Assembly (NCBI GenBank): GCA_964547995.1
Contig: CAZJRB010000045.1
Coordinates: 1 to 49,399, forward strand
Length of the DNA stretch: 49,399 nt
From: CAZJRB01 sp964547995
GTDB taxonomy: Bacteria; Planctomycetota; Planctomycetia; Pirellulales; Thermoguttaceae
Direction of reading: 5' to 3'
The position numbers were made by a program, and so were the translations under genes. The notes beneath the pieces were generated by a model. The model did not search any database. It was not told the DNA's origin and saw only the letters and a program-made list of their open reading frames with translations. Shown here one piece after another: positions 8,276 to 14,091 of the stretch; position 1 is the stretch's first letter, and each line of letters opens with the position of its first letter.

Positions 8276-8348
8276 GGGACTGTGGCAGACAAGGTAATGC
8301 ACCGGTCTCTTAAACCGGACGATGTGGGTTCGATGCCCACCGGTCCCA
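8276..8348 (+). tRNA. tRNA-Lys(CTT)
   Basis: Acceptor GGGACTG/CGGTCCC, anticodon arm CCGGT-CTCTTAA-ACCGG giving CTT, T-arm GTGGG-TTCGATG-CCCAC, A73. Confidence 0.88.
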
Positions 8349-8360
8349 CTGAAACAACAA

Positions 8361-8432
8361 GCACTGGTCGTTCAGCGGCAAGGACACCGCACCCGTAATG
8401 CGGCGACGAGGGTTCGAGTCCCTCCCGGTGCT
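8361..8432 (+). tRNA. tRNA-Thr(CGT)
   Basis: Acceptor GCACTGG/CCGGTGC, anticodon arm CCGCA-CCCGTAA-TGCGG, T-arm GAGGG-TTCGAGT-CCCTC, T73. Confidence 0.9.
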
Positions 8433-8464
8433 CTTGGCTCTTTGACAATTTGGTGCCAACTGTA

Positions 8465-8555
8465 GTGCCCATGATGTAGCGGCAGCCTGTCGCCTTGCCA
8501 TGGCGGACGGACCACCGCTACGCGGCGGTGCCCGGTTCAACTCCCGCTGGGCGCT
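8465..8555 (+). tRNA. tRNA-Gly(GCC) with palindrome before the T-loop
   Basis: Acceptor GTGCCCA/TGGGCGC with T73, as expected for Gly. The anticodon arm TCGCC-TTGCCAT-GGCGG gives GCC. A palindrome (8510-8533) replaces the variable region and most of the 5' T-stem, so the T-stem pairs only partly with CCCGC. Confidence 0.72.
8510..8533. repeat. Palindromic insertion in tRNA-Gly
   Basis: ACCACCGCTACGCGGCGGTG, the same core as in tRNA-Phe, placed just before the T-loop. Confidence 0.8.
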
Positions 8556-8585
8556 CTGGCGATCGTGCTTGCACGGTCTGCGAAT

Positions 8586-8659
8586 CAGGATGTAGGAAAG
8601 CCTGGAAATCCGCCGGTTTTGGGAACCGGAAAACGTGGGTTCAAATCCCACCATCCTGA
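8586..8659 (+). tRNA. tRNA-Pro(TGG)
   Basis: Acceptor CAGGATG/CATCCTG, anticodon arm CCGGT-TTTGGGA-ACCGG, T-arm GTGGG-TTCAAAT-CCCAC, A73. Intact, unlike the two palindrome-bearing Pro genes upstream. Confidence 0.92.
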
Positions 8660-8668
8660 CTGACACGA

Positions 8669-8737
8669 TCCGGTGTGGCCAAACGGTAAGGCGGCCTGTT
8701 AAGCCGAAGATTGGGGGTTCGATTCCTCCCACCGGAG
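8669..8737 (+). tRNA. tRNA-Asn(GTT)
   Basis: Acceptor TCCGGTG/CACCGGA with G73, anticodon loop CTGTTAA between GCGGC and GCCGA. A short 69-base form with a compact D-arm. Confidence 0.85.
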
Positions 8738-8766
8738 CCTTTTCGAGACAACGGTGTCTTGATTGA

Positions 8767-8841
8767 TGCGGTGGGGCCTGTGCTGGAACGGGCTGGCGGC
8801 TCTGAACCGTCGTGACGCAGGTTCGATTCCTGCCGCCGCAG
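8767..8841 (+). tRNA. tRNA-Gln(CTG)
   Basis: Acceptor TGCGGTG/CGCCGCA with G73, anticodon arm GGCGG-CTCTGAA-CCGTC, T-arm GCAGG-TTCGATT-CCTGC. Confidence 0.87.
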
Positions 8842-8850
8842 CTAGCAGAC

Positions 8851-8935
8851 GGAAGTCATCCGGCTGGATGAGGAGCCTGTCCCGAAAACAGGTGGTGGCG
8901 TTGCCCACTTGCGAGTTCGAGTCTCGCGGCTTCCG
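8851..8935 (+). tRNA. tRNA-Ser(CGA)
   Basis: Acceptor GGAAGTC/GGCTTCC with G73, anticodon arm CCTGT-CCCGAAA-ACAGG, a long variable arm GTGGC-GTT-GCCCAC type, T-arm GCGAG-TTCGAGT-CTCGC. Class II as expected for Ser. Confidence 0.9.
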
Positions 8936-8946
8936 CTTTGATCCAC

Positions 8947-9017
8947 ACGTCCCTGGTGTAATGGCAGCATGACTGGTTCCAACCCAGTTGGTCAGGGTTC
9001 AAGTCCTTGGGGGCGTG
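8947..9017 (+). tRNA. tRNA-Trp(CCA)
   Basis: Acceptor ACGTCCC/GGGGCGT with G73, the bacterial Trp identity base. The anticodon arm ACTGG-TTCCAAC-CCAGT gives CCA. Confidence 0.85.
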
Positions 9018-9030
9018 CTTTGCGACAAAC

Positions 9031-9102
9031 GGTCCCGTGGTCCAACGGCGACGACGCTTGGGTCACATCCAGGAAACGATGGTTCGACTCCATCCGGGAT
9101 CA
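9031..9102 (+). tRNA. tRNA-Val(CAC)
   Basis: Acceptor GGTCCCG/CGGGATC with A73, anticodon arm CTTGG-GTCACAT-CCAGG, T-arm GATGG-TTCGACT-CCATC. Confidence 0.87.
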
Positions 9103-9116
9103 CTGCGAAACGAGAA

Positions 9117-9187
9117 GGTCTGTAGGTGTTCCGGCAGCACACCTCCGTGGTAAGGAGGGAGACCGGGTTCGATTCCCGGACGGACCT
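9117..9187 (+). tRNA. tRNA-Thr(GGT)
   Basis: Acceptor GGTCTGT/ACGGACC with T73, D-stem GTGT/GCAC, anticodon arm CCTCC-GTGGTAA-GGAGG, T-arm CCGGG-TTCGATT-CCCGG. Confidence 0.88.
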
Positions 9188-9197
9188 CTTGAGAAAT

Positions 9198-9269
9198 GGG
9201 CCTGCATGCCGCTGGCGGCGACTGACCCTTGCAAGGTCGGTGTGATGGGTTCGACTCCCATCAGGTCCA
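9198..9269 (+). tRNA. tRNA-Ala(TGC)
   Basis: Acceptor GGGCCTG/CAGGTCC with the G3-U70 pair that marks alanine tRNAs and A73. Anticodon arm TGACC-CTTGCAA-GGTCG. Confidence 0.92.
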
Positions 9270-9281
9270 CTCAACAAGACC

Positions 9282-9352
9282 GGGCCGCTGGTCCAACGGG
9301 AAGACGCCTGGCCCGCATCCAGGCAATCGGGGTTCAATTCCCCGGCGGTCCA
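9282..9352 (+). tRNA. tRNA-Ala(CGC)
   Basis: Acceptor GGGCCGC/GCGGTCC with G3-U70 and A73. Anticodon loop CCCGCAT in a CCTGG/CCAGG stem. Confidence 0.92.
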
Positions 9353-9363
9353 CTCGATTTGGC

Positions 9364-9434
9364 GGGCTCATGGTCCAACGGGAAGACACCAGTTCGGCAG
9401 ACTGGAAATCCGGGGTCAATTCCCGGTGGCTCCT
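9364..9434 (+). tRNA. tRNA-Ala(GGC)
   Basis: Acceptor GGGCTCA/TGGCTCC keeps G3-U70 despite one C-C mismatch. Anticodon arm CCAGT-TCGGCAG-ACTGG. The T-loop is GTCAATT, with G in place of the usual T54, and the base after the acceptor is T. Possibly weakened. Confidence 0.8.
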
Positions 9435-9441
9435 CTGAAAT

Positions 9442-9527
9442 GGAAGGTAGCCGGATACGGTTCGCCGGGCCGGTTTGCTAAACCGTGCGACCTGCGGGTC
9501 ATGTGGGTTCAAATCCCATGCCTTCCG
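9442..9527 (+). tRNA. tRNA-Ser(GCT)
   Basis: Acceptor GGAAGGT/GCCTTCC with G73, anticodon arm CCGGT-TTGCTAA-ACCGT, long variable arm GACCTGCGGGTC, T-arm ATGGG-type TTCAAAT CCCAT. Confidence 0.9.
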
Positions 9528-9532
9528 CTTAT

Positions 9533-9604
9533 GGCTCGATGGTGAAACGGACATCATCCCTCGCTTCGAACGAGGTGTTCCGGGTTCGAGTCCTGGTCGG
9601 GCTA
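9533..9604 (+). tRNA. tRNA-Arg(TCG), first
   Basis: Acceptor GGCTCGA/TCGGGCT with A73, anticodon arm CCTCG-CTTCGAA-CGAGG, T-arm CCGGG-TTCGAGT-CCTGG. Confidence 0.9.
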
Positions 9605-9607
9605 CTT

Positions 9608-9722
9608 GTTGAGTTGAGAGTCGAGAGCGGAGAGTCGAGAGTAGGAAATCGGCGTGGGGACCGCCAGCTCCCAGCTCTCGACTCTGGACTCTCAACTCTC
9701 AACTCTGGACTCTCAACTCTCG
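9608..9722. repeat. Degenerate CTCAACTCT/GAGTTGAGA repeat block
   Basis: Many imperfect copies of the 8-9 base words GAGAGTCGA / GAGTTGAGA are followed by their complements (ACTCTCAACTCT, CTCGACTCT). The block can fold into one long hairpin around a GGGGACCGCC centre. It separates tRNA-Arg from tRNA-His. Confidence 0.8.
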
Positions 9723-9729
9723 ACCCTAT

Positions 9730-9804
9730 GGTGTCCGTGGTGTAGCGGTTGCTGCACGCCTGGCTGTGAACCAGGAGGTAAGGGTTCGACTCCCTTCGGA
9801 TACC
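9730..9804 (+). tRNA. tRNA-His(GTG)
   Basis: Acceptor GTGTCCG/CGGATAC plus the extra G(-1) at 9730 facing C73 at 9804, the histidine identity pair. Anticodon arm CCTGG-CTGTGAA-CCAGG. Confidence 0.92.
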
Positions 9805-9810
9805 CTTGAT

Positions 9811-9884
9811 GCCGACGTAGCTCGACTTAGCAAGGCGCCGGTCTTGTAAACCGGATGATGCTGGTGCAAATCCAGTCGTCGGCT
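9811..9884 (+). tRNA. tRNA-Thr(TGT)
   Basis: Acceptor GCCGACG/CGTCGGC with T73, anticodon arm CCGGT-CTTGTAA-ACCGG. The T-loop TGCAAAT deviates from TTCAAAT at the second base. Confidence 0.87.
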
Positions 9885-9970
9885 CCTTTTGAGTGCTTGG
9901 AGCTTCAAATGAGGTTCCGGGAGCGAACCAAGATCAGGTGCCTTGCATCGTTACATAGTAAGAGTGAGAG

Positions 9971-10042
9971 GTCCCGATGGTGTAATGGATCGCACAAGAC
10001 CCTCCTAAGGTCTTGGTCCTGGTTCGACTCCAGGTCGGGACA
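9971..10042 (+). tRNA. tRNA-Arg(CCT)
   Basis: Acceptor GTCCCGA/TCGGGAC with A73, anticodon arm AGACC-CTCCTAA-GGTCT, T-arm CCTGG-TTCGACT-CCAGG. Confidence 0.92.
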
Positions 10043-10052
10043 CCTTGAAATT

Positions 10053-10124
10053 GGCCCGTGGGTGTGCCGGACAGCATGTCAGCTTCCGAAGCTGTTGGAC
10101 CAGGTTCGACTCCTGGACGGGCTA
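10053..10124 (+). tRNA. tRNA-Arg(CCG)
   Basis: Acceptor GGCCCGT/ACGGGCT with A73, anticodon arm TCAGC-TTCCGAA-GCTGT, T-arm CCAGG-TTCGACT-CCTGG. Confidence 0.9.
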
Positions 10125-10136
10125 CTGGACAAAGAC

Positions 10137-10208
10137 GGCCTGCGAGTGTGACGGATGGCACGGCAGATTTCGGATCTGCAAGACGGGGTTCGATTCCTCG
10201 GCGGGCTA
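10137..10208 (+). tRNA. tRNA-Arg(TCG), second
   Basis: Acceptor GGCCTGC/GCGGGCT with A73, anticodon arm GCAGA-TTTCGGA-TCTGC with G37, so it differs clearly from the first TCG gene. Confidence 0.87.
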
Positions 10209-10216
10209 CTAAATAC

Positions 10217-10290
10217 GTTCTCGGAGTGTGCCGGATTTCGCACGCGACCCTGCGAAGGTCGAGGACCAGGTTCGATTCCTGGCGAGGACA
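10217..10290 (+). tRNA. tRNA-Arg(GCG)
   Basis: Acceptor GTTCTCG/CGAGGAC with A73, anticodon arm CGACC-CTGCGAA-GGTCG. Most bacteria read CGN-Arg with ACG (inosine), so a GCG anticodon is unusual. Last gene of the contiguous array. Confidence 0.9.
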
Positions 10291-10379
10291 CTTACTTGCA
10301 GTAGGGCGACATGACGGCACAAGTCGAGTACAATACGACTGTGCTATCTCCGTAAGAACTCTCACCGCCAGGTGCAACA

Positions 10380-11192
10380 ATGACGAAGCACGAACCCCAC
10401 GTTCCAGCAAACGAAGTGGACCACCATGTGTTTTCGCTCCTGCAACTGGTGATTCGGAAGTCAAGTGACTGTAGCGCAAAGGATGAGGCATCGCGCGCGC
10501 TGCTCTACTTTTTGGTGCGTGTGGCCAACACGTGGTGCTCAATCAGAACGCTTCGACAGCACAGCCCTAGTGAGCAGGTATTCATGGTTGACGCGGGTAC
10601 GCTACTTCGGGCGATGTACGATGCGTGTTTTCAGGCCGAATACGTAGCCCACGATCCTGCTTGCATCAATGCGCGAGCGAACGACTACCTGGAATACGAG
10701 CATGTCGAACGATACAGGATTTCGAGGAAAGTCCTCGGCCACAATACGCAGCTTGCCAACAGATTGAAGTCGTCGGCCAAGCGGCCGGAGGGCGAAAAGA
10801 GGGTCCAGAGTGAATACGAACGAGTGAAAGACAAATACTTTCTGGAGAAGCGGCAGTCCGACAGAACCGTGAAACGCGGTCCCCGAACCCGGAGCACGTG
10901 GTACAAAGGCGATTTGTCAGCGCTTGCAGATAGCCTCGGTAAACGAGCAGAATACGATACGTTCGTTGCAGTGTTTAACGGGTGCGTTCACTCAAGTGCT
11001 CTTGCAGCCCAGACGGGGCCCGTGGTGTCGCCGCAACATGTGCTCACCCTGGCGTCGAAGATCGCTGCTCGGGTGGCCCGGCTAAATGCACGGCACAATC
11101 ACATCGACATGGGGGACTTCTACGGTCCGATTATGGACGCTCTATGCAAGAATTTTCTGGTCAGTGTCGCTGAAGGAGGGACCGGTGCGTGA
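10380..11192 (+). CDS. DUF5677-like protein of unknown function
   Basis: A 270-residue soluble, mostly helical protein. It contains RALLYFLVRVANTWCSIRTL, MVDAGTLLRAMYDACFQAEY, SSAKRPEGEKRVQSEYERVK, KRGPRTRSTWYKGDLSALAD, FNGCVHSSA and a C-terminal MGDFYGPIMDALCKNFL. I recognise this as resembling DUF5677-type proteins; no enzymatic motif is obvious and no membrane segment is seen. It begins 90 bases after the last array tRNA and 34 bases before tRNA-Cys, so it probably belongs to the same transcript. Because it lies between tRNA genes and RNA-repair-type genes, a role in RNA stress is possible but inferred. Confidence 0.75.
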   Translation: MTKHEPHVPANEVDHHVFSLLQLVIRKSSDCSAKDEASRALLYFLVRVANTWCSIRTLRQHSPSEQVFMVDAGTLLRAMYDACFQAEYVAHDPACINARANDYLEYEHVERYRISRKVLGHNTQLANRLKSSAKRPEGEKRVQSEYERVKDKYFLEKRQSDRTVKRGPRTRSTWYKGDLSALADSLGKRAEYDTFVAVFNGCVHSSALAAQTGPVVSPQHVLTLASKIAARVARLNARHNHIDMGDFYGPIMDALCKNFLVSVAEGGTGA

Positions 11193-11226
11193 GTCTCAAG
11201 ACCGACACGCTTCAGGAGCAATACAT

Positions 11227-11298
11227 GACGCTGGAGCCAGACGGCACGGCAACCGGCTGCAACCCGGTCTTTAGTGGGTTCGACTCCCACCGGCGTCT
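11227..11298 (+). tRNA. tRNA-Cys(GCA)
   Basis: Acceptor GACGCTG/CGGCGTC with T73, the cysteine identity base. Anticodon arm ACCGG-CTGCAAC-CCGGT, T-arm GTGGG-TTCGACT-CCCAC. Confidence 0.9.
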
Positions 11299-11399
11299 CT
11301 TTCGTGTGCGGTTGATCCGTCTTTTCCAGCGGCGCACTGGCCGTGAGCCCTCGTTTGGCAGTTGGCTTTGTGTGTCCCGTGAATGGTTTCGACAAAAGG

Positions 11400-11476
11400 C
11401 GGTTTAGGGTTAGCTCAGTTGGCAGAGCACCAGACCGTTAATCTGGCTGTCACGGGTTCGATTCCCGTACCACCGA
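11400..11476 (+). tRNA. tRNA-Asn(GTT)-like, damaged acceptor
   Basis: D-arm GCTC-AGTTGGCA-GAGC, anticodon arm CCAGA-CCGTTAA-TCTGG and T-arm ACGGG-TTCGATT-CCCGT are perfect. The 3' acceptor strand ACCACCG needs CGGTGGT, but the 5' side reads CGGTTTAGGGT, with about four extra bases. It may be a pseudo-tRNA or the tRNA-like head of a longer RNA that continues into 11477-11934. Confidence 0.6.
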
Positions 11477-11934
11477 CCACAGGTTGAAAACCTGTTGAAC
11501 CAGCGGGCGCGAAAACGTCCGCCAACAAGCCCGAGGGAGGCGGGCGTTCGATCGGTCAGCAGCCGGTCGGGACCATGTCGTCGCGGCGGAAGATTTTTGC
11601 AGACCGGTGATTGCACCGGAAAGCGGAATGAACCCGTCAGGTGATTGGCGTGTCTCACCGGCAGCAGCACAAACCAGTGCCATGCAGTGCGTGGATACCG
11701 CTTCGGGCGGCCCCCGGCAAGCGGCAGCGGATGTGCGGCAACTTGGGACGGAACTTTACGGTTCCCACCCCAACGAGTTGCACGGAAACTGCCGGCGAAC
11801 CGAGGGCCAAAGGAAACTCAAGCAGCACTCCGCACTCGGGCGTGTGACCGGCGTTCGTTCCGTCGCCCGAAGGCGTTTTTCGCACATAAAGCCGCGACCA
11901 GCCGCTTGCGGCTTCGCACGAAAGGGGGAGAAGC
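11477..11934 (+). other. Non-coding stretch with several hairpins between tRNA-Asn-like and slipin
   Basis: No protein family text in any frame. Strong stem-loops are visible: CAGGTT-GAA-AACCTG, GCGGGCG-CGAAAA-CGTCCGC (about 11500-11520), CCGGTGATTGCACCGG (about 11606-11621) and AGCCGC-TT-GCGGCT just before the slipin ribosome site. It may encode a structured RNA or a long 5' leader; this is inference only. Confidence 0.4.
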
Positions 11935-13041
11935 ATGTTCCCGTTCAAGAGAATCAAGATCCGAAGCTACGAGATCGGCCTGTACTTCCGCGACCGCGAG
12001 TTCCGGGGCCTGCTCGGCGAAGGTCGGCACTGGCTGTTCGATCCGCTGTGCAAGGTCCGTGTTGAAATCGTTTCGCAGCGCGACCCGTGGCTGGTCCACG
12101 ATAAGCTTGACTTGATCGTCAAGTCGGGTGCGCTGAAGGACCGCGCCGTCGTGCTCGATCTGAAGGACCACCAGCGCGGCCTGGTCCGGGTCGAAGGCCG
12201 CTTCAGCCACGTCCTGCCGCCGGGCCTGTACGCCTACTGGACCGGCCAGAAGGACGTCGAGGTGGAAGTGGTCGACGCCCGGAAGGTCCGTTTCGAGCAC
12301 GATCAGCTCCCGGTCATTGTGCGCTCGCAGATGGCCAACCGCGTGTTGGACGTCTGCCGGGTCGAGCGGGACCGCATCGGCGTTCTCTTCCAGGATGGCG
12401 AGTACGTCGACACGCTGGCGCCGGGCCTGTACGCCTTCTGGCGCGACGTGGCTGACGCCAAGGTCGTCGAGGTCGACATGCGCGAGACGATGGTCGACGT
12501 CAGCGGTCAGGAGATCATGACCGCCGACAAGGTGACGTTGCGCATGAACGCGGTGGTGACCTACCGCATCGTCGATGCACGTCAGGCGCTGAGTGCGACG
12601 GACGACGTCCGGCAGGCGCTGTACCGCGAGACACAGTTGGCCCTGCGTGCCGTCGTGGGCGCCCGCGAACTCGACGCCTTCCTGACGGACAAGGATGCTG
12701 TGGCCGGCGACATCGAAGAGTTGGTGCGGCGCCGAGCGGATGAGTTGGGTCTGAAGATCATCTCGGTGGGTATCCGCGATGTGATCCTGCCGGGCGACAT
12801 GAAGGACCTGATGAACAAGGTCACGGAGGCGAAGAAGGCAGCCGAGGCCAACCTGATCGCCCGACGCGAGGAAACGGCGGCGATGCGCAGCCAGGCCAAC
12901 ACGGCCAAGCTGCTTGAAGACAGCCCGACGCTCATGCGGCTCCGGGAACTGGAGGTCTTGGAGAAGATCGCCACGGCGGGCGACTTGAAGATCGTCTTGG
13001 GCGAGAAGGGCCTGGCCGAGCGGGTTGTGAACCTGCTGTGA
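11935..13041 (+). CDS. Slipin / SPFH (stomatin-prohibitin) domain protein
   Basis: A 368-residue SPFH protein. The N-terminal half has two repeated segments, LLGEGRHWLFDPL... and TLAPGLYAFWRDV..., followed by the SPFH core (VVEVDMRETMVDVSGQEIMT, DKVTLRMNAVVTYRI, ELGLKIISVGIRDVILPGDM). A helical segment EAKKAAEANLIARREE leads to the C-terminal LRELEVLEKIATAGDLKIVL. Unlike most slipins there is no clear N-terminal membrane helix. Start ATG 11935 follows GGGGGAGAAGC. Slipins of this type are known next to RNA-repair genes (RtcB, RlaP-type nucleotidyltransferases); here two RlaP-like genes lie downstream on the opposite strand and a tRNA array upstream. Confidence 0.88.
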   Translation: MFPFKRIKIRSYEIGLYFRDREFRGLLGEGRHWLFDPLCKVRVEIVSQRDPWLVHDKLDLIVKSGALKDRAVVLDLKDHQRGLVRVEGRFSHVLPPGLYAYWTGQKDVEVEVVDARKVRFEHDQLPVIVRSQMANRVLDVCRVERDRIGVLFQDGEYVDTLAPGLYAFWRDVADAKVVEVDMRETMVDVSGQEIMTADKVTLRMNAVVTYRIVDARQALSATDDVRQALYRETQLALRAVVGARELDAFLTDKDAVAGDIEELVRRRADELGLKIISVGIRDVILPGDMKDLMNKVTEAKKAAEANLIARREETAAMRSQANTAKLLEDSPTLMRLRELEVLEKIATAGDLKIVLGEKGLAERVVNLL

Positions 13042-13054
13042 TCGAATGAAATGC

Positions 13055-13083
13055 CCTGGGGCCGGGCAATGCTCGGCCCCAGG
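13055..13083 (+). terminator. Hairpin after slipin
   Basis: Ten-base stem CCTGGGGCCG / CGGCCCCAGG with a nine-base loop, 14 bases after the slipin stop. No long T-run follows, so it may be a weak or Rho-assisted terminator or an mRNA 3' stabiliser. Confidence 0.55.
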
Positions 13084-13156
13084 ACTTCGTTCCCAAGTCG
13101 CCCTGGGGGCGTCGAGAGAAGTGAACCACTTCCTGCGAGTCGCGTCTAATATCAAT

Positions 13157-13228
13157 ACCGGGGTGGAGCAGTGGTAGCTCGCAAGGCTCATAACCTTGAG
13201 GTCGTGGGTTCGAATCCCTCTCCCGGCA
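13157..13228 (+). tRNA. Initiator tRNA-fMet(CAT)
   Basis: The D-arm TGGAGCAGTGGTAGCTCG is typical of bacterial initiators and the anticodon arm CAAGG-CTCATAA-CCTTG gives CAT. Position 1 is A facing C72 (acceptor ACCGGGG/TCCCGGC), an unpaired first position like the C1-A72 hallmark of initiators. The T-stem has one T-T mismatch. Confidence 0.88.
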
Positions 13229-13274
13229 CTCGGATGGCCCTGTTCTGGAATTCTTCACGGTAAGATTATTCTTC

Positions 13275-14018
13275 TCAGGCAAGCCGCAACTGCACGAGGA
13301 ACTTGCTTACCGCGTCCCGGTCCCGGTCTTCCGGCAGCGTCGATTCCTCGAACGCCCGATCAAGCTGGGCCTCCAGTTCCGCCAGCCGGGTCGCGTGCTC
13401 CCCCCAATCGAGGTCAACCGATGCCTGCTCAGTCGTCTTCTGGGCGATCAGCTCGTCGATGAACCCGAAGCCGAACTCCTCGTTGAGCCGGGGCAGGTTC
13501 GCCTCGACCTCGCCCGTCCACAGCAGGTGGATGCCGGTCATCAAGACTCGGTAGGCGTACAACACTGGCTTCGCCCTCTTGGGCTCCTCCTTCTCGATTA
13601 GCTTGCGCTGCGTGGCATAGAAACCCCGGTAATGGTGATAGTGGTGCCGCGTGATGCACCGGCGGGCCAGCGGTCGCAATTCGTTGAGGAACTCCTGGCC
13701 CATGACGACGATCGGCGAAAAGACCTGCTCCAGGATGTACCCGTTGTTCTTCACTAACAGCCGCAGATACTTGCCCACGTCGTGGCTGACCAACTCGACC
13801 TCGGTACTGTGCAGATCGAACTCAGGCTCGATCGTCTCCCTGGGCATGCTGAGGCCCACGACGTCGCGGAGCGGCAGCTTGTGGCAGCCTCGAAGGTCAA
13901 CATCGCTGTCTGCGGATGGGAAGCCGTAGAGATGGGCGCCGCTGACGGTGACGAACAGCGGGTTGTAGTTGTGCTCCTCCACCAAGCCGCGCAGGCCGTC
14001 CATATCAAGCTCAAGCAT
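13275..14018 (-). CDS. RlaP-like nucleotidyltransferase (DNA polymerase beta superfamily), gene 2
   Basis: 247 residues starting MLELDMDGLRGLVEEH after GGAGG. The nucleotidyltransferase signature is VSGAHLYGFPSADSDVDLRG, with the catalytic D-x-D pair near residue 30. It continues with a helical region resembling the neighbouring 14092-14949 protein (YRGFYATQRKL, AKPVLYAYRVLMTGIHLLWTGEVEANLP). The family (PF10127-type) was named for its association with RNA ligases in repair operons and is predicted to add nucleotides to damaged RNA ends. It follows its paralogue by 73 bases on the same strand, so the two likely form an operon. Which RNA it modifies is unknown. Confidence 0.85.
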   Translation of the reverse strand: MLELDMDGLRGLVEEHNYNPLFVTVSGAHLYGFPSADSDVDLRGCHKLPLRDVVGLSMPRETIEPEFDLHSTEVELVSHDVGKYLRLLVKNNGYILEQVFSPIVVMGQEFLNELRPLARRCITRHHYHHYRGFYATQRKLIEKEEPKRAKPVLYAYRVLMTGIHLLWTGEVEANLPRLNEEFGFGFIDELIAQKTTEQASVDLDWGEHATRLAELEAQLDRAFEESTLPEDRDRDAVSKFLVQLRLA

Positions 14019-14091
14019 CGACCATCCTCCTTCGGGCACGGACCAGGAAGTCATCCACACGGTCGAAGTCGGGCTGATCCGGCAGTTCGGT

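Noticed and set aside
9608..9722. Considered a CRISPR-like array or tandem repeat of fixed period.
   Set aside because: The repeats are imperfect, without constant spacers, and fold into one hairpin; no cas genes nearby.
7353..9745. Several long open frames on both strands across the tRNA array (for example 7622-8302 and 8969-9481).
   Set aside because: They run through tRNA genes, their sequence is the translated tRNA pattern (repeated GFEP/GSNP-like words), and no ribosome sites or families are seen.
9885..9970. Considered a selenocysteine tRNA because of a GCTTCAAAT loop.
   Set aside because: No acceptor or T-arm can be built around it.
11400..11934. Considered a tmRNA (ssrA).
   Set aside because: No tag-coding region, and the tRNA-like part has a full anticodon arm (GTT), unlike tmRNA.
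11818..13191. A 457-codon reverse frame covering the slipin gene.
   Set aside because: It is antisense to a clear SPFH protein, has no family text and comes from high-GC codon bias.
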